DNA of 64,000 nt from Solibacillus sp. FSL W7-1436 (GTDB lineage Bacteria; Bacillota; Bacilli; Bacillales_A; Planococcaceae), in assembly GCF_038007305.1 (NCBI RefSeq), contig NZ_JBBOWV010000001.1, positions 1,912,501 to 1,976,500 on the forward strand. Reading direction: 5' to 3'. The notes under the pieces are model-generated. The model did no database searches and was not told where the DNA came from. It was given only the letters and a program-made list of their open reading frames with translations. Below, piece after piece: positions 51,971 to 63,400 of the stretch. Both the position numbers and the translations under genes were made by a program. Positions within the stretch are counted from its first letter, which is position 1, and each line of letters begins with the position of its first letter.

Positions 51971-52531
51971 ATGAAATTATATACAAAGTCAGGCGATAAA
52001 GGGAAAACGAGCATTATTGGAGGACGTGTCGATAAAGACCATCTGCGTGTTGAAGCATACGGCACAATTGATGAGCTGAATTCATTTATCGGTAAAGCTG
52101 TCAGTGAACTGGACCAGGAAAAGTTCAAGGATCTGATTGAAGATTTAACTGCGATTCAGCATGAATTGTTTGATGGAGGAGGAGACTTGGCAAATGTAAT
52201 GAAAGAACGCCATTACAAACTTGCCGAAGAACCGATCACTGTTTTGGAAAACCGTATTGATGCGCTTTCCGAAGAAGCACCGCCATTAAAACGTTTCATC
52301 TTACCGGGTGGGGCGCCTGCAGCTGCTACTCTGCATATCGCCCGCACTGTTGCCCGCCGTGCAGAACGGGAAACTGTTTCTTTAATGAAAGAAATTGAAG
52401 ATGTTTCACCTGTCGTACAGAAATATTTAAATCGATTATCGGATTATTTATTTGCTGCAGCACGTGTCGTAAACCACCGATTATCAGTCCAGGATGTCGA
52501 ATATATTCGCAGTGCAGACGTATTTAAATAA
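51971..52531 (+). CDS. yvqK: Cob(I)alamin adenosyltransferase, PduO type
   Basis: A 186-residue four-helix-bundle ATP:corrinoid adenosyltransferase. The N-terminal ATP loop KLYTKSGDKGKTSIIGG and the conserved VEAYGTIDELNS are clear, as are FILPGGAPAAATLHIARTVARRAER and YLNRLSDYLFAAAR. It makes adenosylcobalamin, the cofactor of IcmF (60.4 kb). Start ATG at 51971 follows AAAGGGTGATTATTG. About 100 bases after the btuD-cbiZ gene, so probably the fourth gene of the B12 operon. Confidence 0.94.
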   Translation: MKLYTKSGDKGKTSIIGGRVDKDHLRVEAYGTIDELNSFIGKAVSELDQEKFKDLIEDLTAIQHELFDGGGDLANVMKERHYKLAEEPITVLENRIDALSEEAPPLKRFILPGGAPAAATLHIARTVARRAERETVSLMKEIEDVSPVVQKYLNRLSDYLFAAARVVNHRLSVQDVEYIRSADVFK

Positions 52532-52532
52532 A

Positions 52533-52580
52533 CGAAAAATGCTAGTTAAGACAAAAAAATTGTCTAACTAGCATTTTTTA
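52533..52580. terminator. Terminator of the B12 operon
   Basis: AAAAATGCTAGTTAAGACAA and TTGTCTAACTAGCATTTTT form a near-perfect 19-base stem with a T-run. Confidence 0.92.
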
Positions 52581-52618
52581 TATTTAGATTTAATTTTCAG
52601 AATTAATGACGAAATCTG

Positions 52619-52647
52619 TTGACTGAATGCTCATTCATAACTACAAT
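52619..52647 (+). promoter_or_regulatory. fadF promoter with overlapping TetR-type operator
   Basis: TTGACT (52619-52624), 17 bases, TACAAT (52642-52647). The spacer contains TGAATGCTCATTCA (52624-52637), a near-perfect palindrome. Counted from 52620, 18 bases match the B. subtilis FadR pattern TGAATGANTANTCATTCA at 14 of 16 fixed positions. A repressor bound here would block RNA polymerase. Confidence 0.75.
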
Positions 52648-52728
52648 GGGTTTATAGATTTATATAGTTTATCGGGGTGAATTGGATAAACAAAGGGGTA
52701 AAAACTTCGTATTCCAGGGGGGAAAACA

Positions 52729-55017
52729 ATGAATACATTTTTAATTATTAACTGGATTGCATTCATCGCCGTGTTACTTTATGCGCTGGGGTTATTCGCA
52801 TATTTGCTGAAAACACGTTATGACTATATTCAACTTGGTCGTAAAGAAGAGTTCAATCATAAATTTTCTGAACGCATAGAAGATATCGTTGAGAAAGTAT
52901 TTGGCCAGTCTAAACTATTAAAAGATAAGAAGATGGGACTTGTACACGTTCTGTTTTTCTACGGATTTTTAATGGTTCAATTTGGGGCTATCGATTTAAT
53001 CTGGAAAGGTCTCGCACCGGGATCACATCTTCCGCTGGGCGGTCTGTACCCGGTATTTACATTTACACAGGAGCTTGTTGTATTAACGATCTTAATCGCG
53101 GTAGCGGTTGCATTTTACCGTCGTTATATGGAGAAACTTGCCCGCTTAAAACAAGGTTTTAAAAATGGTTTAGTTTATATGTTTTTAGCTATTTTAATGT
53201 TTGCTACATTATTCGGTAATGGCTTTTACTTAATTTGGCATGATCACGGTTTAACAGGATCAGAACCAGTAGCATCTGCAGTTGCCTGGGTATTCCAATG
53301 GATGGATCCGACGATTGCAGCTGTCATGTTCTTCGTTATGTGGTGGGCACACTTGCTGGCGTTATTAGCATTCCTTGTTTATATCCCGCAAGGCAAGCAC
53401 TTCCACTTAATTACATCGATTTTCAACGTTTATTACAACCGTCAAGACCGTATTGGAACATTGCGTCCAGTCGATTTTGCCGCATTGGAAGAAGCGGAAG
53501 ATGAGGAAAGTATGCCGCCGCTTGGAGTCGGGAAAATTCACGATTTCACGCAAAAGCAAATGCTTGACCTGTACGCATGTGTAGAGTGTGGACGTTGTAC
53601 GAATATGTGTCCGGCAACAGGAACAGGAAAAATGCTTTCACCGATGGACCTGATCGTAAAACTGCGTGACCATCTAACATTTACTGGTGCAGTTGAGCTA
53701 AAGAAAAAGCCTTGGGTGCCATTCTCGTTCTTCAATAATACACAGGGTAACCAATTGGCGATGGCTGCTGGTGCTGAAGGTGCGGTAATCGAGGATATTT
53801 ACAGCCCGTCATTAATCGGCGATGTTATTACAGAAGAAGAAATCTGGGCTTGTACAACATGCCGTAACTGTGAAGATCAATGTCCGGTAATGAATGAGCA
53901 TGTTGATAAAATTATCGATTTACGTCGTTATTTAACGATGACAGAAGGTAAAGTGAATCCGGATGCTCAACGCGCAATGACGAACATTGAGCGACAAGGG
54001 AATCCATGGGGTTTAAACCGTAAAGAAAAAGAAAACTGGAGAGAGCTTGACGAAACAGTTCACGTTCCAACAGTTAAAGAATTGAAAAAATCAGGCGAAG
54101 AAATGGAGTATTTATTCTGGGTCGGTTCAATGGGGTCATTTGATAACCGCTCACAAAAAATTGCATTGGCGTTCGCTAAACTAATGAACAAAGCAGGCGT
54201 GAAGTTTGCTATTTTAGGTAACAAAGAAAAGAATTCAGGGGATACACCACGCCGTTTAGGTAATGAATTCCTGTTCCAGGAGCTTGCTACGGCCAACATT
54301 GATGAATTTGAGAAAAATGGTGTGACGAAAATTGTAACGATTGACCCGCACGCATACAATATTTTCAAAAATGAGTATCAGGATTTCGGCTGGAGCGGTG
54401 AAGTGCTTCACCATACAGAATTGCTGTACGACCTCGTTCAGGAAGGCCGTTTAACAATGGATCACCGTGTTGATGAAACGATTGTATTCCATGATTCATG
54501 TTACTTAGGACGCTATAATGATGTATTCGATCCGCCACGCGAAATTTTAAAAGGAATTGCAGGCGTGAAGCTGGTTGAAATGGAACGTAATCGTGAAGAT
54601 GGTATGTGCTGTGGTGCAGGCGGTGGTTTAATGTGGATGGAAGAGCATGTCGGAAACCGTATTAATGTTGCCCGTACAGAACAGGCAATTGCAACACAGG
54701 CATCTGTAATTTCTTCAGGCTGTCCTTACTGTTTAACAATGCTTTCGGATGGAACGAAAGCAAAAGAAGTGGAAGATACAGTCGGTACTTACGATATCGC
54801 AGAAATTTTAGAACGTGCAGTATTCGGAACACCGGAAAAAGCACAAGTTCAACAAGTGCAAGAAGAAGTAGTGGAAGAAACGGTGGTAGCACCTGCTGAA
54901 ACAATTGAAGTTGAAAAACAGGGAACACCTGATGAATCTTCAAAGCTTCCGGAAGAGCAGCAGGCAGCAACAGACGCAACACCGGCAGCAAATGAAAATA
55001 ACGAACAAAACAAATAA
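52729..55017 (+). CDS. fadF: Membrane iron-sulfur oxidoreductase FadF (heterodisulfide-reductase-like)
   Basis: A 762-residue protein. N-terminal membrane part with about six helices (NarI/gamma-like, residues 1-230), then two [4Fe-4S] ferredoxin motifs, YACVECGRCTNMCPATG and WACTTCRNCEDQCPVMN (about 280-400), and two CCG-type cysteine-rich domains (HDSCYLGRYNDV with MCCGAGGG, then SSGCPYCLTM). It is thought to pass electrons from acyl-CoA dehydrogenases, through electron-transfer flavoprotein, to the quinone pool. The last 60 residues form a Glu/Gln/Ala/Pro-rich acidic tail that makes it longer than B. subtilis FadF (about 705). First gene after the operator; terminator follows. Confidence 0.9.
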   Translation: MNTFLIINWIAFIAVLLYALGLFAYLLKTRYDYIQLGRKEEFNHKFSERIEDIVEKVFGQSKLLKDKKMGLVHVLFFYGFLMVQFGAIDLIWKGLAPGSHLPLGGLYPVFTFTQELVVLTILIAVAVAFYRRYMEKLARLKQGFKNGLVYMFLAILMFATLFGNGFYLIWHDHGLTGSEPVASAVAWVFQWMDPTIAAVMFFVMWWAHLLALLAFLVYIPQGKHFHLITSIFNVYYNRQDRIGTLRPVDFAALEEAEDEESMPPLGVGKIHDFTQKQMLDLYACVECGRCTNMCPATGTGKMLSPMDLIVKLRDHLTFTGAVELKKKPWVPFSFFNNTQGNQLAMAAGAEGAVIEDIYSPSLIGDVITEEEIWACTTCRNCEDQCPVMNEHVDKIIDLRRYLTMTEGKVNPDAQRAMTNIERQGNPWGLNRKEKENWRELDETVHVPTVKELKKSGEEMEYLFWVGSMGSFDNRSQKIALAFAKLMNKAGVKFAILGNKEKNSGDTPRRLGNEFLFQELATANIDEFEKNGVTKIVTIDPHAYNIFKNEYQDFGWSGEVLHHTELLYDLVQEGRLTMDHRVDETIVFHDSCYLGRYNDVFDPPREILKGIAGVKLVEMERNREDGMCCGAGGGLMWMEEHVGNRINVARTEQAIATQASVISSGCPYCLTMLSDGTKAKEVEDTVGTYDIAEILERAVFGTPEKAQVQQVQEEVVEETVVAPAETIEVEKQGTPDESSKLPEEQQAATDATPAANENNEQNK

Positions 55018-55110
55018 TATATGAATTAACGAGAATAAAATTTATAGTCAGTATATTTGAATAATTGTTGCGAATTCAAAAAGGATTTAATACAATAAAA
55101 GTAAGCGAAG

Positions 55111-55141
55111 AAATGAGAGTTGTAAATACTCTCATTTTTTT
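55111..55141 (+). terminator. Terminator after fadF
   Basis: AATGAGAGT and ACTCTCATT flank a seven-base loop, then a T-run, so the thiolase genes have their own promoter. Confidence 0.88.
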
Positions 55142-55152
55142 CTAAATAATGA

Positions 55153-55180
55153 TTGAGCGAGCGTTCAGTCGAATTATTAA
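55153..55180 (+). promoter_or_regulatory. Thiolase promoter with TetR-type operator
   Basis: TTGAGC (55153-55158), 16 bases, TATTAA (55175-55180) overlaps TGAGCGAGCGTTCA (55154-55167). With the fadF site it shares TGARYGNNCRYTCA. The leader to the start at 55318 is about 130 bases. Confidence 0.55.
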
Positions 55181-55317
55181 TTACAGACTGCAAGCAGTAT
55201 TTTTATTAGTAAGTGATGGGGATCTTTACTAATAGATTAATAGCCTGCAAAGCAGAACTTCACAATACGGATGGCGATGTACATATTCGGATTAATTCAA
55301 ACAAAGGGGTGTATGGA

Positions 55318-56508
55318 TTGTCGAGAACAGTCATTATAGACGGCGCAAGAACACCATTCGGTAAATTTGGTGGCGCATTAAGTTCATTAACAGCAAGTGA
55401 TTTAGGCGGAATTGCAATTAAAGAAGCATTGGCAAAGGCGAATGTAGAAGCAGATGCAGTAAATGAAGTCATTATCGGAACCGTATTGCAGGCAGGGCAG
55501 GGGCAGATCCCTTCACGACAGGCTGCAACAAAAGCAGGAATTCCATGGAATGTAAAAACAGAAACAATCAACAAAGTATGTGCTTCAGGAATGCGCAGTG
55601 TAACACTTGCAGATCAGCTTATTCGATTAGGGGACGAAGAAGTGATCGTGGCAGGTGGAATGGAATCAATGTCAAACGCACCGTACTATATGCCAAAAGG
55701 GAGATTTGGTCTGCGTATGGGAGATGCGAGTTTAGTAGACGGTATGATCTATGACGGTTTGTCTTGTGCATTCCATCCGAAACAAGTGCATATGGGCATT
55801 TACGGCAATGACACTGCAAGCAAGTTTGAGGTTTCCCGTGAACAGCAGGATGAATGGGCAGTCCGCAGTCATGAAAAAGCACTTGCAGCAATTGACTCAG
55901 GTAAATTTGCCGAGGAAATCGTAGCAGTGGAAATTCCACAGCGAAAAGGCGAGCCGCTTCTTGTTGAAACGGACGAAGCACCACGAGCAGGAACAACTTT
56001 GGAAACGCTAACAAAACTAAAATCGGCATTCAGCAGTGATGGCACAATTACAGCCGGAAATGCACCAGGTGTGAATGACGGGGCGTGTGCACTTGTACTG
56101 ATGAGTGAAGAAAAAGCACAGCAGGAAAATCGTCAGCCGCTCGCAACAATTGTTGCACATGCGGAAGTTGGGGTAGCGCCGGAAGATTTCCCGCAAACAC
56201 CGGGACTTGTAATAAATGAGTTGCTTAAAAAGTCAGGTAAAACTTTATCAGATATTGATTTAATTGAAATTAATGAAGCGTTCGCAGCGGTTGCTCTAGT
56301 AAGCAATCAAATTAGCGGGCTGGATGAGAATAAAGTAAATGTTAACGGTGGTGCCGTAGCATTAGGTCATCCGATTGGAGCAAGTGGTGCCCGTATTATT
56401 TTAACGCTCGCTTATGAACTGAAACGTCGTGGGGGCGGTTTAGGAATTGCTGCTATCTGTTCAGGCGGCGGTCAAGGGGACGCGGTATTAATCGAAGTTA
56501 CAAACTAA
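55318..56508 (+). CDS. mmgA: Acetyl-CoA C-acetyltransferase (thiolase)
   Basis: A 396-residue thiolase. Catalytic Cys in [12 protein letters not shown] (near residue 88), the catalytic His in [16 protein letters not shown], and the second Cys in [12 protein letters not shown]. It cleaves 3-ketoacyl-CoA with CoA (or condenses two acetyl-CoA). The real start is the TTG at 55318 ([15 protein letters not shown]), placed six bases after AAAGGGGTG; the longer frame from 55213 covers leader sequence. First gene of the downstream operon. Confidence 0.92.
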   Translation: MSRTVIIDGARTPFGKFGGALSSLTASDLGGIAIKEALAKANVEADAVNEVIIGTVLQAGQGQIPSRQAATKAGIPWNVKTETINKVCASGMRSVTLADQLIRLGDEEVIVAGGMESMSNAPYYMPKGRFGLRMGDASLVDGMIYDGLSCAFHPKQVHMGIYGNDTASKFEVSREQQDEWAVRSHEKALAAIDSGKFAEEIVAVEIPQRKGEPLLVETDEAPRAGTTLETLTKLKSAFSSDGTITAGNAPGVNDGACALVLMSEEKAQQENRQPLATIVAHAEVGVAPEDFPQTPGLVINELLKKSGKTLSDIDLIEINEAFAAVALVSNQISGLDENKVNVNGGAVALGHPIGASGARIILTLAYELKRRGGGLGIAAICSGGGQGDAVLIEVTN

Positions 56509-56521
56509 GGGGATGAAATAA

Positions 56522-57376
56522 ATGGCGATTCAAAAAGTAATGGTCATCGGAGCAGGGCAAATGGGCTCCGGGATCGCGCAAGTTTGTGCACAGGCAGGCT
56601 ACGATGTCATTTTAAATGATATGAAGGATGAGTTTTTCGAACGCGGTTTAAATACAATCACGAAAAACTTGGCACGGGATGTTGAAAAGGGGCGCAAAAC
56701 AGAAGAGGAAAAGTCGGCTGTGTTAGACCGTATTACTAAATCATTGACGATTGAAGACGCGAAAAACGCGGACATTATCATTGAAGCGGCAGTAGAAAAC
56801 ATGGACATTAAACAATCGATTTTCAGGCAGCTTGATGAAATTGCACCTAAGCATGCGATTTTAGCGACAAATACATCGAGCTTACCGATTACTGAAATTG
56901 CGGCAGTGACAAAACGTCCGGAACAAGTAATTGGCATGCACTTTATGAATCCGGTACCGGTCATGAAACTTGTGGAAATTATCCGCGGCTTGGCAACATC
57001 GGATGACGTGTACGAAATGGTTGCAGACATGACAAAGCAGCTGGGGAAAACAGGTGTGGAAGTGAATGACTTCCCGGGCTTTATTTCAAATCGTATTTTA
57101 CTGCCGATGATCAATGAAGCGATTTATGCACTGTACGAAGGGGTAGCGACGAAAGAAGCGATTGACGATGTAATGAAAATGGGGATGAATCATCCGATGG
57201 GTCCATTAACACTGGCTGATTTTATCGGATTGGATACATGCTTGTCGATCATGGAAATTTTACACGAAGGACTTGGTGACAGTAAGTATCGCCCATGTCC
57301 GTTATTACGCAAATATGTGGCAGCCGGCTGGTTGGGCAAAAAGAGCGGTCGAGGATTCTACATATACGAAAGCTGA
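56522..57376 (+). CDS. mmgB: 3-hydroxybutyryl-CoA dehydrogenase
   Basis: A 284-residue NAD enzyme oxidising (S)-3-hydroxyacyl-CoA to the 3-keto form. The Rossmann motif is [15 protein letters not shown] (residues 8-22), the catalytic His is in [15 protein letters not shown] and the Glu in the following helix; the C-terminal dimerisation part has [14 protein letters not shown] and [14 protein letters not shown]. Start follows AGGGGATGAAATAA, 13 bases after the thiolase stop. Confidence 0.95.
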   Translation: MAIQKVMVIGAGQMGSGIAQVCAQAGYDVILNDMKDEFFERGLNTITKNLARDVEKGRKTEEEKSAVLDRITKSLTIEDAKNADIIIEAAVENMDIKQSIFRQLDEIAPKHAILATNTSSLPITEIAAVTKRPEQVIGMHFMNPVPVMKLVEIIRGLATSDDVYEMVADMTKQLGKTGVEVNDFPGFISNRILLPMINEAIYALYEGVATKEAIDDVMKMGMNHPMGPLTLADFIGLDTCLSIMEILHEGLGDSKYRPCPLLRKYVAAGWLGKKSGRGFYIYES

Positions 57377-57385
57377 GGGACTTCT

Positions 57386-58522
57386 ATGAACTTACAATTT
57401 ACTGATGAGCAGTTAATGATGCGTAACATGGTCCGTGATTTTGCCAAAACCGAAATTGAGCCGTTTATCGAGCAGATGGAAGCGGGCGAGTTCCCGAGGC
57501 ATTTGCTGACGAAAATGGGTGAGCTCGGGCTGATGGGAATTACGGCACCTGCTGAATACGGCGGGGCGGAGATGGATTTTACTTCTTATATTATTGCGAT
57601 CCATGAGTTGTCGAAAGTAAGCGCGGTAATGGGCGTGATTTTGTCAGTCCATACTTCTGTCGGCACAAACCCGATTCTATATTTCGGCAATGAAGACCAA
57701 AAGAAAAAATATGTACCGAAGCTGGCAAGCGGAGAATCGATCGGAGCATTTTGTTTAACTGAGCCTAGTGCCGGTAGTGATGCTGGTTCACTGAAAACAA
57801 AGGCAGTCCGGGACGGCGAACATTACGTATTGGACGGTGCAAAAGTATTCATTACAAATGGCGGGGAAGCCGATGTGTATATCGTTTTTGCTTCTACAAA
57901 TCCGGAAGCCGGTTCACGCGGGATTTCAGCATTCATAGTAGAAAAGAATACACCCGGTTTAATAATCGGGAAAGACGAACGGAAAATGGGGCTGCACGGT
58001 TCACGTACGGTTCAGCTTACATTTGAAAATATGCGGATTTCTGCAGAGAACTTGCTTGGGCAAGAAGGAGACGGCTTTAAAATTGCGTTGGCCAACTTGG
58101 ATGTAGGTCGGATCGGAATTGCAGCTCAAAGTTTAGGAATTGCCGAAGCTGCACTGGAAGCAGCAACTGCCTATGCAAAAGAGCGTATCCAGTTCGGAAA
58201 ACCAATCGCCAAGCAGCAAGGGGTCGGCTTTAAGCTTGCCGATATGGCAACAGCTGTGGAAGCTTCAAAACTGCTCGTTTACCAGGCTGCAAATTTACGC
58301 AGTGAAGGGCTGTCATGCGGAAAAGAGGCATCGATGGCAAAACTGTTCGCATCTCAAACAGCAATGGACACAGCGATCGAAGCCGTACAAATTTTCGGAG
58401 GCTACGGCTATACCGAAGACTATCCGGTAGAACGCTATTTCCGCGACGCAAAAGTAACACAAATCTACGAAGGTACAAGCGAAATCCAGCGCATCGTCAT
58501 TAGTAAGCATGTGATTGGTTGA
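57386..58522 (+). CDS. mmgC: Acyl-CoA dehydrogenase (short-chain, first copy)
   Basis: A 378-residue flavoenzyme. FAD and substrate segments [13 protein letters not shown] and [15 protein letters not shown] are typical, and the catalytic Glu lies in [12 protein letters not shown]. Short-chain type by length and by [15 protein letters not shown]. It starts nine bases after the previous stop (AGGGACTTCT). It is a paralogue of the next gene, same length, and likely differs in chain or branch specificity. Confidence 0.93.
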   Translation: MNLQFTDEQLMMRNMVRDFAKTEIEPFIEQMEAGEFPRHLLTKMGELGLMGITAPAEYGGAEMDFTSYIIAIHELSKVSAVMGVILSVHTSVGTNPILYFGNEDQKKKYVPKLASGESIGAFCLTEPSAGSDAGSLKTKAVRDGEHYVLDGAKVFITNGGEADVYIVFASTNPEAGSRGISAFIVEKNTPGLIIGKDERKMGLHGSRTVQLTFENMRISAENLLGQEGDGFKIALANLDVGRIGIAAQSLGIAEAALEAATAYAKERIQFGKPIAKQQGVGFKLADMATAVEASKLLVYQAANLRSEGLSCGKEASMAKLFASQTAMDTAIEAVQIFGGYGYTEDYPVERYFRDAKVTQIYEGTSEIQRIVISKHVIG

Positions 58523-58562
58523 CGTAGACCTTCTACTATATTTAAAAAGGGGACATGGGGAA

Positions 58563-59699
58563 ATGAACTTTCAATTATCAGAAGAACACCAACAATTACG
58601 CGAAATGATTCGCGATTTTGCAATCAATGAAGTAGCACCAACAGCAGAGCACCGCGATGAGCACGAAGAATTCGACAGAGGCATTTTCGATAAAATGGCC
58701 GAGCTAGGCTTAACAGGTATTCCTTGGCCGGAAGAATACGGCGGAGCTGGGTTTGACTACTTGGCATACTGTATCGCAGTTGAAGAATTATCACGTGTTT
58801 GTGCATCGACAGGGGTAACATTGTCAGCACATACATCACTTGCAGGCTGGCCGATTTTCAAATTCGGTAACGAAGAGCAAAAGCAAAAATATCTTCGTCC
58901 AATGGCAGAAGGTAAAAAAATCGGTGCTTACGGCTTAACAGAGCCAGGTTCAGGCAGTGATGCAGGCGGAATGAAAACATATGCAGTAAAAGACGGGGAC
59001 GACTATATTTTAAATGGTTCGAAAATCTTCATCACAAATGGTGGGGTAGCAGATATTTATGTCGTATTTGCGGTGACAGATCCGGAAGCGAAAAATGGCA
59101 CGACTGCCTTTATCGTTGAAGCGGACTTCCCGGGATTCTCGGTAGGGAAAAAAGAGAAGAAACTAGGAATTCGCTCATCGCCAACAACAGAAATCATCTT
59201 TGACAACTGCCGTGTACCGAAAGAAAACGTACTGGGCGAAGAAGGTCAAGGTTTCATTATCGCAATGAAAACACTCGATGGCGGACGTAATGGAATTGCA
59301 GCACAAGCGGTAGGTATTGCGCAGGGCGCATTGGATGCTGCGGTTGATTATGCAAAAGAGCGTGTTCAATTCGGCAAGCCGATTACAGCAAACCAAGGTG
59401 TATCATTCAAGTTAGCGGATATGGCAACAGAAATTGAAGCATCTCGTTTATTGACTTATCAGGCAGCGTGGCTGGAATCAAATGACTTACCATACGGAAA
59501 AGCATCGGCAATGGCAAAACTGCTTGCAGGTGATACAGCGATGAAAGTAACGACAGAAGCTGTTCAAGTATTCGGCGGCTATGGCTATACGAAGGATTAT
59601 CCGGTAGAGCGTTATATGCGCGATGCGAAAATTACGCAAATCTATGAAGGTACACAAGAAATCCAACGCCTCGTAATTTCGCGTATGATTACGAAGTAG
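58563..59699 (+). CDS. acdA: Acyl-CoA dehydrogenase (short-chain, second copy)
   Basis: A 378-residue paralogue of the preceding gene, with [13 protein letters not shown], the substrate segment [16 protein letters not shown] and the catalytic Glu in [12 protein letters not shown]. It resembles B. subtilis AcdA, which accompanies fadF. Start at 58563 follows GGGGACATGGGGAA; the frame from 58515 would add 16 unrelated residues. The TetR gene starts three bases after its stop. Confidence 0.92.
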   Translation: MNFQLSEEHQQLREMIRDFAINEVAPTAEHRDEHEEFDRGIFDKMAELGLTGIPWPEEYGGAGFDYLAYCIAVEELSRVCASTGVTLSAHTSLAGWPIFKFGNEEQKQKYLRPMAEGKKIGAYGLTEPGSGSDAGGMKTYAVKDGDDYILNGSKIFITNGGVADIYVVFAVTDPEAKNGTTAFIVEADFPGFSVGKKEKKLGIRSSPTTEIIFDNCRVPKENVLGEEGQGFIIAMKTLDGGRNGIAAQAVGIAQGALDAAVDYAKERVQFGKPITANQGVSFKLADMATEIEASRLLTYQAAWLESNDLPYGKASAMAKLLAGDTAMKVTTEAVQVFGGYGYTKDYPVERYMRDAKITQIYEGTQEIQRLVISRMITK

Positions 59700-59702
59700 C
59701 CT

Positions 59703-60338
59703 ATGGCAAAAAATGATAAGCTGCACGTCCAATCGTCAATAAAAGATGAAAATAAAATAATCGCACGCCGTCAGCAAATTATCGATGCCGGTGTGAAGCT
59801 TTTCAAAGAAAAGGGATTCCATCGTGCAACGACAAGGGAACTTGCAAAAGCGGCCGGTTTTTCTATCGGGACTTTATATGAATATATACGGACGAAAGAA
59901 GATGTTTTATTTTTAGTATGCGACAATATTTTCAATGAAGTAACGAAATGCTTAACTGATTTCCCTTCCGATACAGGTACGATCGGAGGCTTGAAACAGG
60001 CAATCCGTCAATATTATTTGCTTATTGATCAAATGCCTGAGGAGTTTACGATTATGTATCAGGAAACGAAGTCATTGCCAAAAGCTGCGATGCATTACAT
60101 TCTCGATAAGGAACTTGAAATGGTTGCGATTTTTGAACGCATATTAAAGGATTGTGTAGCAGCAGGCAATTTATCGCTGTCTGAAGATGCAATCTATTTA
60201 GCGGCAAATCACATCGTCGTACAAGGGCAAAGTTGGGCATTCCGTAAGTGGGCACTTCAAAAACGGTATACGATCGATCAATATATAAACTTGCAAACAA
60301 CAATGTTTTTACAAGGCATTATGCAGTTTGAAAATTAG
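59703..60338 (+). CDS. TetR-family regulator (FadR-like)
   Basis: A 211-residue regulator. The helix-turn-helix spans about 25-70 ([29 protein letters not shown]); the C-terminal ligand domain is helical. TetR proteins in such clusters release DNA on binding acyl-CoA. There is no separate ribosome site before the ATG, only three bases after the acdA stop, so translation is coupled. It is the only regulator in the cluster and the best candidate to bind the paired palindromes before fadF and the thiolase. Confidence 0.85.
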   Translation: MAKNDKLHVQSSIKDENKIIARRQQIIDAGVKLFKEKGFHRATTRELAKAAGFSIGTLYEYIRTKEDVLFLVCDNIFNEVTKCLTDFPSDTGTIGGLKQAIRQYYLLIDQMPEEFTIMYQETKSLPKAAMHYILDKELEMVAIFERILKDCVAAGNLSLSEDAIYLAANHIVVQGQSWAFRKWALQKRYTIDQYINLQTTMFLQGIMQFEN

Positions 60339-60341
60339 GAA

Positions 60342-60359
60342 AGGAGAATCGCCATGTAG
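60342..60359 (+). other. Start-stop element ATG-TAG before icmF
   Basis: A strong ribosome site (AAAGGAG) is followed seven bases later by ATG at 60354, whose next codon is TAG. The icmF frame is open from here: a single inserted base after this ATG would add 25 residues to IcmF. It may be a frameshifted old start or a minimal upstream ORF. Confidence 0.5.
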
Positions 60360-60430
60360 AGCAACTATTTAAAGAGTTTGCTTCGCATGGTGATTTTTCA
60401 TTATTTCAGCATAACAAAGGGGCTATTAAA

Positions 60431-63400
60431 ATGGGGAAAACTGAAGTATACAAACCAAAAAATCATATTCGTTTTGTCACAGCATCAAGTCTTTTTGATG
60501 GGCATGATGCTTCAATTAATATTATGCGTCGAATTCTACAGTCAAGTGGTGCGGAAGTTATTCACTTAGGCCACAACCGTTCCGTTGAGGAAGTGGTGAA
60601 TGCTGCGATTCAGGAAGATGCGCAAGGGGTGGCACTATCTTCATATCAGGGCGGTCATATCGAATATTTCAAATATATGTACGATCTGCTTCGTGAAAAG
60701 GGAGCGCCGCATATCAAAATTTACGGTGGCGGCGGTGGTGTCATATTGCCGCGTGAAATAAAGGAGCTGCATGACTACGGAATTGCCGGCATTTTTTCAC
60801 CGGAAGATGGGCGACAATTAGGTTTACAAGGAATGATCAACAAAAAGCTTGAAGGTGCAGATTTTTCAACGCTAAAAGGAAATTATAAAGAACTTTTAGA
60901 AAAGCTTACGACCGATACACCGGAAATTTTGGCGAATTTAATTACAGCTGCCGAAAATGGCGGGGATGCGGAAATCGAAGAAATGCTGCAGCTTGCCCGA
61001 GCAAAAAGTTTAAACACACCGGTAATTGGAATTACAGGTACAGGCGGAGCAGGGAAATCTTCGCTGACAGATGAACTTATCCGCCGATTCCTGCAAGAAT
61101 TCCCGGACAAGAAACTTGCGATTATTTCAGTCGATCCGACAAAACAAAAAACTGGCGGGGCTTTATTAGGTGACCGTATTCGCATGAATGCCATCTTTAA
61201 CAACCGTGTTTATATGCGCAGTTTAGCGACACGCGGTTCCCATACGGAATTATCAAGTTCCATCGGGGATGTACTCGATGTTGTGCGCACAGCAGGATAT
61301 GATCTGATTCTTGTTGAAACAAGTGGTATCGGGCAAGGCGATGCTGAAATTACAAAATACACGGATCTGTCAATGTATGTAATGACGAGTGAATTCGGTG
61401 CACCGACACAGCTTGAAAAAATCGACATGATCGATTTTGCGGATCTGATTGCAATCAACAAGTTTGAGCGAAAAGGTTCTGAAGATGCATTGCGTCAAGT
61501 TCAGAAACAATACCAGCGTTCACGAGAGCTATGGGAAGAACCACTTGATCATATGCCTGTATTCGGGACGATTGCTTCACAGTTCAACGATTTAGGGACG
61601 AACTCATTATTTGCTGCACTTGTAGCGAAAATTAATGAGAAATTTGGCTTGAATTGGGAAACTTCGTATGAGCAATTTGTCAAAACACAAAAGCAGAACA
61701 TCGTTATTCCAAATGACCGTCGCTATTATTTACGCGAAATTTCGGAAACAGTCAGAAACTATCATAAGCATGCAGAACAGCAGGCAGCACTTGCGACGAA
61801 ATGGTATCAGCTTGAAGGAACAAAAGCACTGCTTCCGGAAAGTGAAACAGCATTAATTGCATCAATTGATTCTTTACTGGAAGGCGTCCAAAATGAATTA
61901 ACTGCGGAGTCAAAGCATATACTGAAAAATTGGAATGCATTAAAAGAAGCTTATGCAGGCGACGAACTTATTACGAAAGTGCGCGATAAGGAGATTAAAA
62001 CAATATTACGTACAGAGTCGCTTTCAGGCTTGAAGATTCCGAAAGTCGCGCTGCCGAATTTTAAAGATTACGGCGAAATTTTACGCTGGGTGTACAAAGA
62101 AAATGTACCGGGAGAATTCCCGTATACAGCAGGTGTTTTCCCGTTCAAACGTGAGGGAGAAGATCCGAAACGACAATTTGCCGGTGAAGGAACTCCGGAA
62201 CGTACGAATAAACGTTTCCATTACTTATCAAAAGATGACGATGCGAAGCGTTTATCGACAGCATTTGATTCGGTAACATTATACGGGGAAGATCCGCATA
62301 CACGTCCTGATATTTACGGAAAAGTCGGGGAATCCGGCGTAAGTGTCTGCACATTGGAAGATATGAAAAAACTTTATGCAGGCTTTGATCTATGTGCACC
62401 TTCTACATCTGTATCGATGACGATTAATGGTCCAGCACCGATTATTCTGGCAATGTTTATGAATACAGCGATCGATCAGCAAGTGCAAAAGCGCGAGCAG
62501 GAGCTTGGCCGAACTTTAACGGTGGAAGAATTTACAGAAACGCGTGAACAAACATTGCAGGTAGTGCGCGGTACTGTACAGGCAGATATTTTAAAAGAGG
62601 ATCAGGGGCAAAATACATGTATCTTCTCAACTGAATTTGCGCTGCGTATGATGGGCGACATCCAGCAGTATTTCATCGATCATAAAGTGCGAAACTATTA
62701 CTCGGTATCCATTTCGGGTTATCATATTGCCGAAGCCGGCGCAAATCCGATTTCACAGCTTGCATTTACACTGGCAAACGGCTTTACGTATGTCGAGTAT
62801 TATTTAAGCCGCGGTATGAATATCGATGATTTTGCACCGAACTTAAGCTTCTTCTTCTCGAATGGTCTGGACCCTGAGTATACAGTCATCGGTCGTGTAG
62901 CCCGCCGTATCTGGGCTGTTGTTATGCGTGAAAAGTACGGCGCAAATGACCGCTCGCAAAAGCTGAAATATCATATTCAAACATCGGGCCGCAGTCTGCA
63001 TGCACAGGAAATTGACTTCAATGATATTCGTACAACATTGCAGGCACTGATGGCATTGCAGGATAACTGTAACTCACTGCATACAAATGCGTACGATGAG
63101 GCCATTACGACACCTACTGAAGAGTCGGTACGCCGCGCGATGGCGATTCAAATGATTATTACAAAAGAGCACGGCCTATCGAAAAATGAAAACCCGTTAC
63201 AAGGAGCATTCATTATCGAAGAGCTTACACAACTGGTGGAGCAAGCGGTGCTGGAAGAATTCGACCGCATGAATGATCGCGGCGGGGTGCTTGGTGCGAT
63301 GGAAACACAGTATCAGCGCGGGAAAATCCAGGAAGAATCGATGCACTATGAGCATTTAAAACATTCAGGACAATTGCCGATTATTGGCGTGAACACATAT

